The notes under the pieces are model-generated. The model was not told the origin of the DNA. It was given only the letters and a program-made list of their open reading frames with translations, and made no database searches. From a virus: DNA of 64,000 nucleotides. Positions 7,154 through 14,457 of the stretch are shown in pieces. The translations under genes were made by a program, and so were the position numbers. The stretch covers positions 1 through 64,000 of the IMG/VR virus record IMGVR_UViG_3300046169_000109, one strand, 5' to 3'. The first letter of the stretch is position 1; each line of letters begins with the position of its first letter.

Positions 7154-7426
7154 ATGTATAACATGCCAGCACCACGGAACTATAAGAAAGAGTACAAAGC
7201 GTACCACGCTAAACCAAAGCAAAAGAAGCGAAGGGCACAGCGTAACAGTGCAAGATCAAAGATGGTTAAAGCTGGTCGTGCTCGTAAAGGTGACGGTAAA
7301 GATGTCGATCATAAGAATCGAAATACTGCAGATAATAGATCAAAGAATCTAAGAGTCGTTTCAAAAAGTAAAAATAGAAGTTTCTCCAGGCCTAAGAAGA
7401 AGGCTGCTCCTAAAAAACGAAAGTAA
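7154..7426 (+). CDS. small HNH-like DNA-binding/endonuclease protein, 90 aa
   Basis: A very basic protein. Residues 48-77 (GKDVDHKNRNTADNRSKNLR followed by VVSKSKNRS) match the compact HNH-type motif of phage homing-like nucleases (D-H, N, N spacing). The basic tail (KKKAAPKKRK) would aid DNA binding. Start at 7154 or 7163 (MPAPRNYKK). TATAAC lies directly upstream of the second ATG. Full-length HNH enzymes usually carry an extra DNA-binding domain that is missing here. Confidence 0.65.
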   Translation: MYNMPAPRNYKKEYKAYHAKPKQKKRRAQRNSARSKMVKAGRARKGDGKDVDHKNRNTADNRSKNLRVVSKSKNRSFSRPKKKAAPKKRK

Positions 7427-7585
7427 GTGGACTTAGGTCAAAAGCCGGAGTTCGCAACTCATACGCATGTGTTTGCAGATCACGATAACGGATATGTTCT
7501 TGTCGTGTACTCAAAACTACCTCACATAGACTGGCCGACCACACTCATAATGGTGGCAAAGTCGAAGTTGAGCTGGTTTAAGTAA
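7427..7585 (+). CDS. possible small protein, 52 aa (GTG start)
   Basis: A GTG directly after the HNH-like stop opens a frame coding for a beta-like, aromatic-containing protein (VFADHDNGYVLVVYSKL). There is no clear SD, but the junction with the upstream stop suggests coupling. No family recognised. Confidence 0.4.
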   Translation: MDLGQKPEFATHTHVFADHDNGYVLVVYSKLPHIDWPTTLIMVAKSKLSWFK

Positions 7586-7960
7586 AAAACTACCAAATAG
7601 GGTTCTTTTTTTAATATTTTATTAAAACCATATATGTAAGCGTTTATCAATTAACGACTTACGAAAGAAATATGGTTTTATGGTTTATGGTTTATGGTTG
7701 ACCCTGTGTTGTGGGGGGAGGGTATCCTGGTACCCCTATATATAATATATATATACTCTATAGAATATTAATAATAAAACCATAAAACCATATTGGTGTT
7801 GTAGCTTCGTTGGTAATCAACGACTTATGAAAATGGTTTAACTTTGACCTTCGACCTGAGAACCATATCCGTAGGCTTTTCGAGGACGCATGTTTGCGTG
7901 TACCTGTCGGCATATCGACAGGAGCACCGGCTCGAGGCGCAGGAAGGGGCCTAGAAGGCC
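7586..7960. other. AT-rich iteron region, candidate replication origin
   Basis: A 375-bp stretch without a convincing gene. It holds four near-tandem ATGGTTT/G units (7672, 7680, 7687, 7694), another at 7833, and inverted AAACCAT copies (7625, 7777, 7785). A strongly AT-rich tract (about 7737-7776) lies between them, along with a GGGTA-TCCTGG-TACCC palindrome. A longer pair, AACGACTTA(C/T)GAAA, occurs near 7653 and 7819. CCTGTCG-GCATAT-CGACAGG (about 7900-7922) forms another hairpin. Iterons, a palindrome and an AT tract are typical of origins, but function is not shown. Confidence 0.45.
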
Positions 7961-8242
7961 TCAGGCTGTCTTACGAGGGTCAACACCTAGTTCACGGAGT
8001 CGCGCCTCATATTCAGCCTCTTTTAAAACACGCTCACGCTCTGCCTCTTCGACTTGTTTCATCTTTTCGACCAGAGCCTCGCGAATTATGTCCGAGAGGG
8101 AAGTATTTTCAACCTTCGCACATTGACCTAAGGCTTGGTACATTGACCTTGGGAGTCTGACAGCACAGGTAATATCTTTATGCTCACGATCGAGACCTAG
8201 CGATTTCGAGGGTTTTTTACTAGTATTTTTCGTATTTCTCAT
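7961..8242 (-). CDS. ribbon-helix-helix regulator with coiled-coil tail, 93 aa
   Basis: Start at 8242 (MRNTKNTSKKPSK), 9 nt after a CCACACACC box. An upstream in-frame start at 8281 is less likely because the box would then be coding. A basic N-terminus is followed by an RHH-like region (ITCAVRLPRSMYQALGQCAK then SLSDIIREALVEKM) and a Glu/Arg-rich helix. It is probably a repressor. A TGTATA-N6-TATACA palindrome lies just upstream of its start and suggests autoregulation. Confidence 0.7.
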   Translation of the reverse strand: MRNTKNTSKKPSKSLGLDREHKDITCAVRLPRSMYQALGQCAKVENTSLSDIIREALVEKMKQVEEAERERVLKEAEYEARLRELGVDPRKTA

Positions 8243-8251
8243 AGGGATTTG

Positions 8252-8262
8252 GGTGTGTGGTG
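8252..8262 (-). promoter_or_regulatory. CCACACACC box before an RHH gene
   Basis: CACCACACACC on the minus strand, 9 nt upstream of the ATG at 8242, immediately next to the palindromic operator. Confidence 0.6.
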
Positions 8263-8278
8263 TATAACAATGTATACA
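8261..8278. promoter_or_regulatory. palindromic operator TGTATA-N6-TATACA
   Basis: TGTATAACAATGTATACA is an inverted repeat with 6-bp half sites, next to the start of an RHH repressor gene. A second copy with an 8-bp spacer is at 9591-9610. Confidence 0.6.
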
Positions 8279-8408
8279 CAAAATATAGTGTCACGCAAAA
8301 TATTTTGTAACTTTTTATACTACTGCTAGTGCCCCGCTGTATAATAGTGCACGACAATCGACCCCCAACCAGTTGCATAACAATGCCCCTATAATGTATA
8401 ACAAGTGT

Positions 8409-8558
8409 ATGTCAAAGGATACCCAGTTAAACATCCGAGTTGAATCCTCTTTGGTCGAGGCGTTGAAGAAGCAGGCCGATGCCGAGGTTACTACACCGAG
8501 TCAGCTTGTCCGCAAGGCTGTGACCTTATACCTTCGATCTGCGACCAAAGACCTTTAG
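8409..8558 (+). CDS. minimal ribbon-helix-helix protein, 49 aa
   Basis: Almost the whole protein is an RHH domain: strand TQLNIRVESSLV, helix A EALKKQADAE, helix B SQLVRKAVTLYLR. TATAAT and TGTATAAC sequences lie 10-25 nt upstream. It is the first plus-strand gene after the RHH gene on the minus strand, so the two form a divergent regulator pair. Confidence 0.7.
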   Translation: MSKDTQLNIRVESSLVEALKKQADAEVTTPSQLVRKAVTLYLRSATKDL

Positions 8559-8562
8559 CCTT

Positions 8563-9021
8563 ATGAGCTCAGGCCGAGGACTATTATCTTTTGACCCTGG
8601 AGTATCTGGAGGATGGGCATGGCTTGCGCCTAACAGCACCGATATGGAGGTATATGCCTGGCGAACTGAGGCAGAGTTCCTAGAATTTTTGGAACCGATC
8701 AATCCTGCTGGGTATACTGCGGTCGTCGAAGACGTTCCCGCCTTTGTATCCTCAGTCACCTCGAATGCTAGTTCATTTAAGCTTGGTTATAATTTTGGAT
8801 TTTTGGTTGGGGCCTTGCGCGCCAAGCGTTTCCCGGTTGAGTTGGTTAAGCCTAGGGAGTGGCAGAAAGGGTTGCGAGGATTGAAGCCTAAGATGGGATA
8901 TACTGATCGTAAGCGTACGATTAAGGACAATGCCGCTAGGTTGTATCCGGGGCTGCGGGTGACCAATGCGACAGCTGATGCTGTCATGATCATGGATTGG
9001 AAATTGAATCGCGATGCTTGA
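8563..9021 (+). CDS. RuvC-like Holliday junction resolvase, 152 aa
   Basis: The N-terminus (LLSFDPGVSGGWAWL) has the first acidic residue of the RuvC/RNase H fold at D11. A second acidic strand (AVVEDVP) and a C-terminal acidic helix region (ATADAVMIMDW) provide the remaining metal ligands. Phage members of this family resolve recombination or replication junctions. It follows the RHH gene by 4 nt, at the head of the plus-strand operon. Confidence 0.75.
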   Translation: MSSGRGLLSFDPGVSGGWAWLAPNSTDMEVYAWRTEAEFLEFLEPINPAGYTAVVEDVPAFVSSVTSNASSFKLGYNFGFLVGALRAKRFPVELVKPREWQKGLRGLKPKMGYTDRKRTIKDNAARLYPGLRVTNATADAVMIMDWKLNRDA

Positions 9022-9088
9022 GATCTGGTCGGTTTTATTTTGCGTTCTTTTAGTATCGTTGCTCATAGCTGACATATTATCGGAATGA
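9014..9088 (+). CDS. possible 24-aa membrane peptide
   Basis: ATG overlaps the resolvase stop and the frame ends overlapping the next ATG (ATGATAA), so it links two genes by coupled start and stop. The product is a single hydrophobic helix (VLFCVLLVSLLIADIL). It could be a real small membrane protein or a coupling device. Confidence 0.3.
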   Translation: MLEIWSVLFCVLLVSLLIADILSE

Positions 9089-9294
9089 TAACAGCCGATG
9101 GATTTGACAGTTGTCTTATTGGCAAGGATTCGAAGGACCGAGCGATTTACGATGCGGATGCTATGATAGATACTCTTGTTACCCGGGATGACATGGATCG
9201 CGAGGAGGCTGAGGAATATTTTTGGTATAATATAGATGGGGCTTATATGGGCGAGGATACCCCGATCTATGTATTTTTAAATTATGAGCGATAA
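9085..9294 (+). CDS. hypothetical acidic phage protein, 69 aa
   Basis: Acidic protein with a MDREEAEEYFWYNIDGAYMG motif and a following TPIYVF. I recognise this pattern from small hypothetical proteins of marine phages, but no function is known. It overlaps the next gene by 11 bp. Confidence 0.7.
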   Translation: MITADGFDSCLIGKDSKDRAIYDADAMIDTLVTRDDMDREEAEEYFWYNIDGAYMGEDTPIYVFLNYER

Positions 9295-9538
9295 TATAGT
9301 AGAAGAGTCTAGAATAGATGGGCGTACCGGGCATGAGATTGTTGGATCAATTGATGTCATTCGGATTGATCATGAGGATGGCTCTGCCCGTCCATATCAT
9401 TTGGAATTGGAGATCGATGATGATCTTGCGGGTGATCTTATTAAGTATGGATCTGAAGTATTTTCTGAGGTTGATTTGCTTTCCTCGGGCATACGGGCTG
9501 GATTAATTGAGCGAATTGCTCGTCGGGATTCCGCTTAG
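9284..9538 (+). CDS. hypothetical acidic protein, 84 aa
   Basis: Acidic, probably a beta sheet followed by a C-terminal helix. No family recognised. It is the last gene of the first plus-strand operon, followed by a weak terminator. Confidence 0.65.
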   Translation: MSDNIVEESRIDGRTGHEIVGSIDVIRIDHEDGSARPYHLELEIDDDLAGDLIKYGSEVFSEVDLLSSGIRAGLIERIARRDSA

Positions 9539-9543
9539 ATAGA

Positions 9544-9572
9544 GGGCTTCCGGCCCGCCCCTACATTTTTTT
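9544..9572 (+). terminator. weak rho-independent terminator
   Basis: GGGC-TTCCG-GCCC is followed nine bases later by a run of seven Ts. The stem is short, so this is tentative; its position at the end of an operon and before a new promoter supports it. Confidence 0.4.
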
Positions 9573-9590
9573 GAATAAATGTTTGACGGA

Positions 9591-9675
9591 TGTATAACAT
9601 TGAGTATACATTGGTTGAACATGCATGAGGCATGCCCCGGCTGCAACCGGGCAAAATTAATAACCCACACACCAT
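9591..9675 (+). promoter_or_regulatory. structured leader: TGTATAAC element, CTGCAA hairpin and box
   Basis: In order: TGTATAAC (-10-like), which is also half of a TGTATA-N8-TATACA palindrome (9591-9610); a hairpin CCCGG-CTGCAA-CCGGG (9636-9651); then an AACCCACACACC box (9662-9673) 2 nt before the ATG at 9676. There is no SD. The same order recurs at 14783-14844. Confidence 0.7.
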
Positions 9676-10023
9676 ATGAAAATTGAAAAAGTAAACGACG
9701 AAGTCGTAGAGATAACGCTAAACGGTTGGATATATACTATTGACGACAGTACGGGCGAAAAGATTGTAAGCCGCTGGCCTGCCGGCGATGACGAAAGCAC
9801 CGATAAGGAAAAGGATAACTACTTCGCCCAGTGGGTTGAGTACGGGCACCATGTCCCCGGTTTCTACCGGCTGGAAGATGGTGTAATCGAGCTCACCGAA
9901 GAGATGAAGACTGGCTGGGGCGATACGGAGGAGAATGCTTGGCGGGCTGTAGAGAGTACGCTTGGCCAATCCAAAGGAGTTAAGGCTCTCTACGGCGACA
10001 AACCTGAGGAGGCTGTAGTATGA
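9676..10023 (+). CDS. hypothetical acidic protein, 115 aa
   Basis: First gene of the second plus-strand operon, expressed from the structured leader described above. A predicted beta-sheet N-terminus (VVEITLNGWIYTIDDSTG) is followed by acidic helices. No family recognised. It overlaps the next gene as ATGA. Confidence 0.7.
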   Translation: MKIEKVNDEVVEITLNGWIYTIDDSTGEKIVSRWPAGDDESTDKEKDNYFAQWVEYGHHVPGFYRLEDGVIELTEEMKTGWGDTEENAWRAVESTLGQSKGVKALYGDKPEEAVV

Positions 10024-10265
10024 GCGAGAAATTCATAAAGCTTACGAACTCCAGCCAACGACCTTTGGCTGTTAACCCGAGGCATATTGCCATGGTCCTG
10101 CCGGTCAATATTCCAGATGATAAGAATAAGGCTGGGGTAAAGAGCACGATAATATTTTCGGGCATGCCTGTAGCTATGCTTGATACTGCGAAGGTTGTCC
10201 GTCCTGAGATGGTCAATGTTTTAGAATCCTATGACGAGGTCATGAACCTCATCGATGCGTCATGA
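10020..10265 (+). CDS. hypothetical protein, 81 aa
   Basis: Small beta-rich protein (KFIKLTNSSQRPLAVNPRHI). An in-gene SD (GGAGG) precedes the ATG by about 7 nt. Tightly coupled to both neighbours; unknown role. Confidence 0.65.
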   Translation: MSEKFIKLTNSSQRPLAVNPRHIAMVLPVNIPDDKNKAGVKSTIIFSGMPVAMLDTAKVVRPEMVNVLESYDEVMNLIDAS

Positions 10266-10576
10266 GCGACTTAAAATTATACAGAGTGCAAGATTGCACC
10301 GAACATTATGTCGAGTGGTACGGTACTCATTTTCAAGCGAGGCAGAGAGCACGTGAGATGGTTGGGCTGCGCAACAGTCAACCTGTTGCCGACATCGTTG
10401 ACATATTCGAATGCCTTGTGTCTCGCAAAAAAGAACACTTGCTGATCAGCCTTAATTACGGGGGCTGGCACGGAGAGGAAGAGAAAGTCGATGAAGTAAA
10501 CCAAGACGGGTTTGTATCTCTTCTGAACTGGACAACCGCAGGCCCAGGTAAGCCGCCAATAGGGAGGGTGTCATGA
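10262..10576 (+). CDS. hypothetical protein, 104 aa
   Basis: Unrecognised alpha/beta protein (LYRVQDCTEHYVEWYGTHFQ). ATGA overlaps occur at both ends. No SD is seen, so translation is probably coupled. Confidence 0.65.
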   Translation: MSDLKLYRVQDCTEHYVEWYGTHFQARQRAREMVGLRNSQPVADIVDIFECLVSRKKEHLLISLNYGGWHGEEEKVDEVNQDGFVSLLNWTTAGPGKPPIGRVS

Positions 10577-10710
10577 GATATTTAATATTATCCCTCGTCC
10601 TTTTACTTTCGTCCTGCGTCCATCGGCCGGAGGCAAAGCTCCGAGCTTGTTTAGCCTGTCCGGATTTAGGTCATGGCCCCTGCCCTTTTGAATGTGGAGG
10701 TATGTCATGA
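10573..10710 (+). CDS. small lipoprotein, 45 aa
   Basis: Starts MRYLILSLVLLLSSC, a typical type II signal peptide with lipobox LSSC and lipidation at Cys15. The mature part is 31 residues with four more cysteines (RACLACPDLGHGPCPFECGG). It overlaps both neighbours as ATGA. A Cys-rich lipoprotein in an early operon could act at the envelope, for example in superinfection exclusion or as an outer spanin, but neither is shown. Confidence 0.6.
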   Translation: MRYLILSLVLLLSSCVHRPEAKLRACLACPDLGHGPCPFECGGMS

Positions 10711-11234
10711 GCGATTATTCAGTACCCGGAGCAGGCACACCTCGCTGGTGGGACCATAGACCAATTAAGTGGCAGGAGTCTCAGGCATTTGTCGCGAAGC
10801 ACCACCGGCATAGCAAGCCGTTGAAGCGTCATAAGTTTAGTATCGGCATGTACGATTACTCCACCAGAAACTGGGACTTGATTGGCGTAGTAACTGTTGA
10901 CAACTGCTCATCTGCATGGAGCAAGCATTATGACCATGCCGAGATTCGCAGACTGTGCGTCTTGCCTAATAAACCTAACCTTGCGTCCAAACTCCTGCGA
11001 CTTGCGACCGATGCCTGCGTAGCCATGGGCATGCAGAAGATAGTCAGCTATACCAAGCCGCATGAGTCTGGGTCTAGTCTTCAGGCTGTTGGGTATCATT
11101 TGGATCAGCGAGATGACGAGCGCGAGCTCTTTCGTTGGATCTATGTTCCTGACAGGGGCGAATTTCGCGATTACCGAGAGCAGAAGGCCCGGGCTAAGAC
11201 AAAAAGATTATTGAGGAAGGAGGCAGTAGCATGA
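10707..11234 (+). CDS. XF1762-like / GNAT-fold acyltransferase, 175 aa
   Basis: The pattern FVAKHHRHSKPLKRHKFSIG, then VVTVDN, EIRRLCV, LLRLATDACVAMGMQKIVSY and ESGSSLQAVGY matches the phage XF1762-type branch of GNAT-fold proteins, in which the acyl-CoA site is formed around the middle helix. The substrate is unknown. Start at 10707 is set by a good SD (GGAGG, 6-7 nt upstream) and an ATGA overlap with the lipoprotein gene. Confidence 0.7.
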   Translation: MSDYSVPGAGTPRWWDHRPIKWQESQAFVAKHHRHSKPLKRHKFSIGMYDYSTRNWDLIGVVTVDNCSSAWSKHYDHAEIRRLCVLPNKPNLASKLLRLATDACVAMGMQKIVSYTKPHESGSSLQAVGYHLDQRDDERELFRWIYVPDRGEFRDYREQKARAKTKRLLRKEAVA

Positions 11235-11416
11235 GCGAGGATCTTTATACCGATCGGGAATATAACCTTATTCTCATGCGTCTTGAGCGTTGGCTTGACG
11301 AGCTATCGGCCAAGGGCCCTGGGCATGTATCCGAGGTCTATAAGCAAATGGCACGGATCATCGATAATGATCGTGAGCCCTGCATAGATTTCGATCACCA
11401 AAAAAATTACAAATAG
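11231..11416 (+). CDS. small hypothetical protein, 61 aa
   Basis: Helical, charged protein with a clear SD (GGAGG) before the ATG. Its last codons lie in an A-rich sequence repeated after the next gene (11399 and 12350). No family recognised. Confidence 0.65.
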   Translation: MSEDLYTDREYNLILMRLERWLDELSAKGPGHVSEVYKQMARIIDNDREPCIDFDHQKNYK

Positions 11417-11421
11417 AAATA
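11399..11421 (+). repeat. A-rich 23-bp direct repeat, copy 1
   Basis: A 23-bp sequence (CA7 followed by TTACAAATAGAAATA) is identical at 11399-11421 and 12350-12372, flanking the ParB-like gene. Each copy sits directly in front of a start codon region, so it may be an A-rich translation leader or a duplication scar. Confidence 0.7.
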
Positions 11422-11442
11422 TAAATATAAGAGGAACACCAC

Positions 11443-12345
11443 ATGATAACTAATATACAACCACACACCAAAAGAAAAACGGACTCAGCGAGTAGCTCCA
11501 TAGAACCAAGCGATTATCTATACGATCCTAAGGCAGGTTTTTATGCCGAAATATCCACGATTCATCCGATACAGGCCAAGAGATTACTGGACGGACAGAT
11601 TAAGAACAGGAAAGTAAGCAATGCTTCTGTAAAAAAATATGCCGAAGCAATGTCAGCACTTAAATGGGTACTCAATGGAGCACCGATTATTTTTGCCAAC
11701 GGCGTATTGATTGATGGTCAGCATAGATTGCATGCGTGCATTAAAAGTCGTGTGCCTTTGAAAACACTTATTATTAAAGTCGCAGATGAATCTGTTTTTA
11801 CCACATTGGACACCGGAAAGAAGCGTAGTAATTCAGATGTTATATCTGTCACGGAACCTAAAGGAGCTGTCACACTGGTCGCTGCTATTGATATTGTAGC
11901 GAAAGTAGATCACGATGGTAAGCTTGTCGGTAATGGGGCTGGTTCTCGGTTAAACATTCCTACCTACGAGATCGAGGGCTATGTAAAGAAGTACAGCTTT
12001 ATGGAGACCAGCGTCGAAGAGACATTAGCGTGGTCTAAAAAATTAAAGGTTAAGAAATCTTCCTTGGCAGCTTTGCACTATATACTTTCGCAGGCCGCGT
12101 CGAACCCACAAGAGGTTGAGCAATTTCTTGGGGAGGTCTTCGGGACATATACCGCTTCTGTAGGTAGTGCGACGGCAGTGTTTAAGGATGCGATTGTTAA
12201 AGGGTTAATTTCAAAAACGATAAACAAAACTCCGGGCTGGCTTATTCGTGCAGGTATTCTCGCATGGAATGCGTGGAGACAGGGCAAGAAACTTCAGCGG
12301 TTACATGTTGGCAGCAGCCCAATCATCCCCACCCCCGTTTCTTAA
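11443..12345 (+). CDS. ParB-like nuclease-fold protein, 300 aa
   Basis: Residues 38-100 contain the ParB/Srx-like features IHPIQAKRLLDGQI, GAPIIFANGVLIDGQHRLHA (DGQHR at 91-95) and a following beta strand (LKTLIIKV), typical of phage ParB-superfamily proteins. The C-terminal two thirds are helical. Members may bind DNA or hydrolyse CTP or DNA; the role here is unknown. The ATG has an SD (GAGGA). A CCACACACC box lies inside codons 6-9. The gene is flanked by a 23-bp direct repeat. Confidence 0.65.
   Translation: MITNIQPHTKRKTDSASSSIEPSDYLYDPKAGFYAEISTIHPIQAKRLLDGQIKNRKVSNASVKKYAEAMSALKWVLNGAPIIFANGVLIDGQHRLHACIKSRVPLKTLIIKVADESVFTTLDTGKKRSNSDVISVTEPKGAVTLVAAIDIVAKVDHDGKLVGNGAGSRLNIPTYEIEGYVKKYSFMETSVEETLAWSKKLKVKKSSLAALHYILSQAASNPQEVEQFLGEVFGTYTASVGSATAVFKDAIVKGLISKTINKTPGWLIRAGILAWNAWRQGKKLQRLHVGSSPIIPTPVS
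11459..11469 (+). promoter_or_regulatory. CCACACACC box inside the ParB-like gene
   Basis: AACCACACACC lies 13 nt downstream of the ATG rather than upstream of it, in codons 6-9. This gene also has an SD. Confidence 0.5.
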
Positions 12346-12349
12346 TCAT

Positions 12350-12372
12350 CAAAAAAATTACAAATAGAAATA
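12350..12372 (+). repeat. A-rich 23-bp direct repeat, copy 2
   Basis: Perfect copy of 11399-11421, ending 4 nt before the ATG at 12377, where it takes the place of an SD. Confidence 0.7.
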
Positions 12373-12376
12373 GAAA

Positions 12377-12610
12377 ATGAAAATGTCGGCGGAAATATTA
12401 GAAAATAAAGTGGAGCAGCTGGAGGTTGCATTGGACGGGCTTCTTGATCGCATGAATGCGTTCGAGACTCGATTAAAAAAGGCAACCTCGGGGAGCGCGC
12501 TTTATGTCGATGCTGACCGGGCGCTTGTATCTTCTCGTCCTGCTGATCTCGATTACATTCGTAGCGAGATTCGTAAAGGGAGCACACGCTTTCAAGAGCG
12601 TACAGTATAA
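12377..12610 (+). CDS. small coiled-coil protein, 77 aa
   Basis: Residues 3-36 form a clear heptad-repeat coiled coil (ILENKVEQLEVALDGLLDRM). The remainder is charged. It probably oligomerises; function unknown. No SD; the A-rich repeat is its leader. Confidence 0.65.
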   Translation: MKMSAEILENKVEQLEVALDGLLDRMNAFETRLKKATSGSALYVDADRALVSSRPADLDYIRSEIRKGSTRFQERTV

Positions 12611-12613
12611 CCA

Positions 12614-12820
12614 ATGAATTGTCCTAAGTGTGGAACAGATACCTATACCAAAGAAACCCGTCGGCCAGCCAATAAGCGGTATACCCGACGACGTCGTTCA
12701 TGCCCTTCTTGCGGATGCAGGTTTACTACGAAAGAAATACCCGCGGAAGAATTCAAAGTCATCATGCAAGAAGTCCAAAGACTCCGAAAAGCGTACCAAA
12801 AAGCTCAAGCCGCAGCCTAA
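12614..12820 (+). CDS. NrdR-like zinc-ribbon protein, 68 aa
   Basis: MNCPKCGTDTYTKETRRP and RRRRSCPSCGCRFTTKE match the N-terminal zinc ribbon of NrdR-type regulators: C3 and C6 pair with C30 and C33, and basic residues lie between. The ATP-cone domain of full NrdR is absent. Probably a DNA-binding protein. A different protein is read in another frame from inside this gene. Confidence 0.65.
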   Translation: MNCPKCGTDTYTKETRRPANKRYTRRRRSCPSCGCRFTTKEIPAEEFKVIMQEVQRLRKAYQKAQAAA

Positions 12821-13175
12821 ATCTCAGGATGAATTGCGTACTCGTATTGAATCTCAATTTGATTTCGATGCTACCGATGCTGATCAGCGATTGCGCGAGT
12901 TCATGCTTCGTGAGCGTACACTGCTCGAGAAAGATGGTAGTGAAAGCCTGTACGAACCTAATGAGAATCGCAGCTATACTCTTGAAGAGATTGGCACCGT
13001 CATGGGGGTTACCCGTGAGCGTGTTCGTCAGATTGAAGAGGCTGCGCTTCGTAAATTATGGCGGCTTATTCGAAGCATTAATATGCGCGAGGATTTAGAG
13101 GAGTCGGATTGGATAAACGGATTAACAGAACATAAAGGCGATGACCCAACAGTCTACTACCCCGACTCTGTTTGA
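12630..13175 (+). CDS. sigma-70 region 4-like protein, up to 181 aa
   Basis: Residues 116-147 (SYTLEEIGTVMGVTRERVRQ then IEEAALRKLWRLI) are a clear sigma-70 region 4.2 helix-turn-helix, which in sigma factors contacts the -35 element. It could recruit host RNA polymerase to phage promoters, or act as a replication-linked regulator. The start is uncertain: the only early ATG in frame is at 12630, inside the zinc-ribbon gene, giving 191 bp of dual coding. A TTG near 12835 would avoid the overlap. It overlaps the helicase start by 35 bp. Confidence 0.65.
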   Translation: MEQIPIPKKPVGQPISGIPDDVVHALLADAGLLRKKYPRKNSKSSCKKSKDSEKRTKKLKPQPKSQDELRTRIESQFDFDATDADQRLREFMLRERTLLEKDGSESLYEPNENRSYTLEEIGTVMGVTRERVRQIEEAALRKLWRLIRSINMREDLEESDWINGLTEHKGDDPTVYYPDSV

Positions 13176-14457
13176 TTGGCAGATTTTTCATGCGAAAGTC
13201 TTAATGACTTCGCTGCTTAATCATGGCTATGCTAAGGATGGATCTGATACCGGAACCGGTAAGACATTTGTCGCGCTTTATTTGGCTAAGAAGATGGGTC
13301 TTACGCCCTTCGTCCTTTGTCCTAAGTCCGTTGTCCCGAGCTGGAAAGATACGATGCTTAGCTATGGCTATAAGCCTACTGATCAGCATGCCTATACCTA
13401 CGAGAAAATGATTCGTGGAAGCACCGAGTTTTATGACGGGTCTAAATGGTTGCTCAATCCCAAGAAGGCGCTTGTCATATTTGATGAGGATCATCGATGC
13501 AAAGGGAATAAATCCAAGAATGCAAAGATGATGATCGCGGCAAAGACTGCTGGCTTAAATATACTTTGTCTAGGTGCGACTAGTTGTACCAATCCTACAG
13601 AGATGAGAGCACTGGGTTATGTTCTCGATCTGCATGATGATAAGGGTTGGTGGCGTTGGTCGCTTAAAAATGGTTGTAAGCGTGGATTGTTTGGAGGCCT
13701 TGAGTTCAAAGGATCCAAAACAGTTCTCAAACGCTTACATGATCATATATATAAGAATGGTGCTCGGGGGAGCAGGATCAAAATTGCAGACCTGCCCCCC
13801 GGTGCCTTTCCTAACTCTAATATCATTGCCCAGGGATATGATATTTCCGGCCGTGCTGATATTGATTTGATCTATAATGATTTGAAGGCTGAATTGGCTG
13901 AGCTCGAAGGTAAGAAATATACTGATACTGATAATCCATTGGTTGCTCAGCTTCGTGCTCGTCAGGAGATTGAATTGTTAAAGGTTCCATTATTTGAAGA
14001 GCTTGCCCGGGATGCGTATGAGTCTGGAAACAGCGTAGCAATCTTTGTAAATTTTCGTGAGACCATGGAAGTTCTGCTTCGTCGGCTTGCTGGTCTTTGC
14101 GAGATCCGAATGATTCATGGCGGACAGACAGAGACTGAGCGTGAGCTTCAATGCTTAGGATTTCAAAATGATGCTGCCCGAATCATGATATGTACCGTTC
14201 AGGCGGGAGGAACTGGTGTTTCATTGCACGATATAAATGGCAATCATCCTCGGGTATCTTTGATATCCCCTACCTTTTCTGCGATTGATTTCAAACAGAC
14301 TCTTGGACGGATTCATCGAGCCGGAGCTAAGAGCCCTGCGGTTCAAAAGATTGTATTTGCGGAAGGAACAGTTGAGATGCGCGTCTGCAAATTGGTTAAG
14401 CGTAAGCTCGATAATTTAGATCTCATTAATGATGATGAGCTCAACCCGATCCTGTAG
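13141..14457 (+). CDS. SF2 (SNF2/DEAD-like) helicase, 438 aa
   Basis: Walker A SDTGTGKT ends at K41-T42, motif II is DEDH (115-118), and motif VI is QTLGRIHRAG (from Q386). The helicase C-domain has VQAGGTGVSLHD. Phage SNF2-like helicases of this size commonly sit beside DUF2800 nuclease, family A polymerase and primase genes, as here. The role is probably remodelling or unwinding during replication or recombination. Start set by ATG at 13141, overlapping the sigma-like gene. Confidence 0.85.
   Translation: MTQQSTTPTLFDWQIFHAKVLMTSLLNHGYAKDGSDTGTGKTFVALYLAKKMGLTPFVLCPKSVVPSWKDTMLSYGYKPTDQHAYTYEKMIRGSTEFYDGSKWLLNPKKALVIFDEDHRCKGNKSKNAKMMIAAKTAGLNILCLGATSCTNPTEMRALGYVLDLHDDKGWWRWSLKNGCKRGLFGGLEFKGSKTVLKRLHDHIYKNGARGSRIKIADLPPGAFPNSNIIAQGYDISGRADIDLIYNDLKAELAELEGKKYTDTDNPLVAQLRARQEIELLKVPLFEELARDAYESGNSVAIFVNFRETMEVLLRRLAGLCEIRMIHGGQTETERELQCLGFQNDAARIMICTVQAGGTGVSLHDINGNHPRVSLISPTFSAIDFKQTLGRIHRAGAKSPAVQKIVFAEGTVEMRVCKLVKRKLDNLDLINDDELNPIL

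Noticed and set aside
7890-8160. Plus-strand frames opposite the RHH gene
   Set aside because: They are antisense shadows with Arg/Ser bias and no start signals.
12700-13098. A third frame across the sigma-like gene (132 aa)
   Set aside because: The frame lacks a start signal and its sequence has no domain features, while the sigma frame has a clear HTH.
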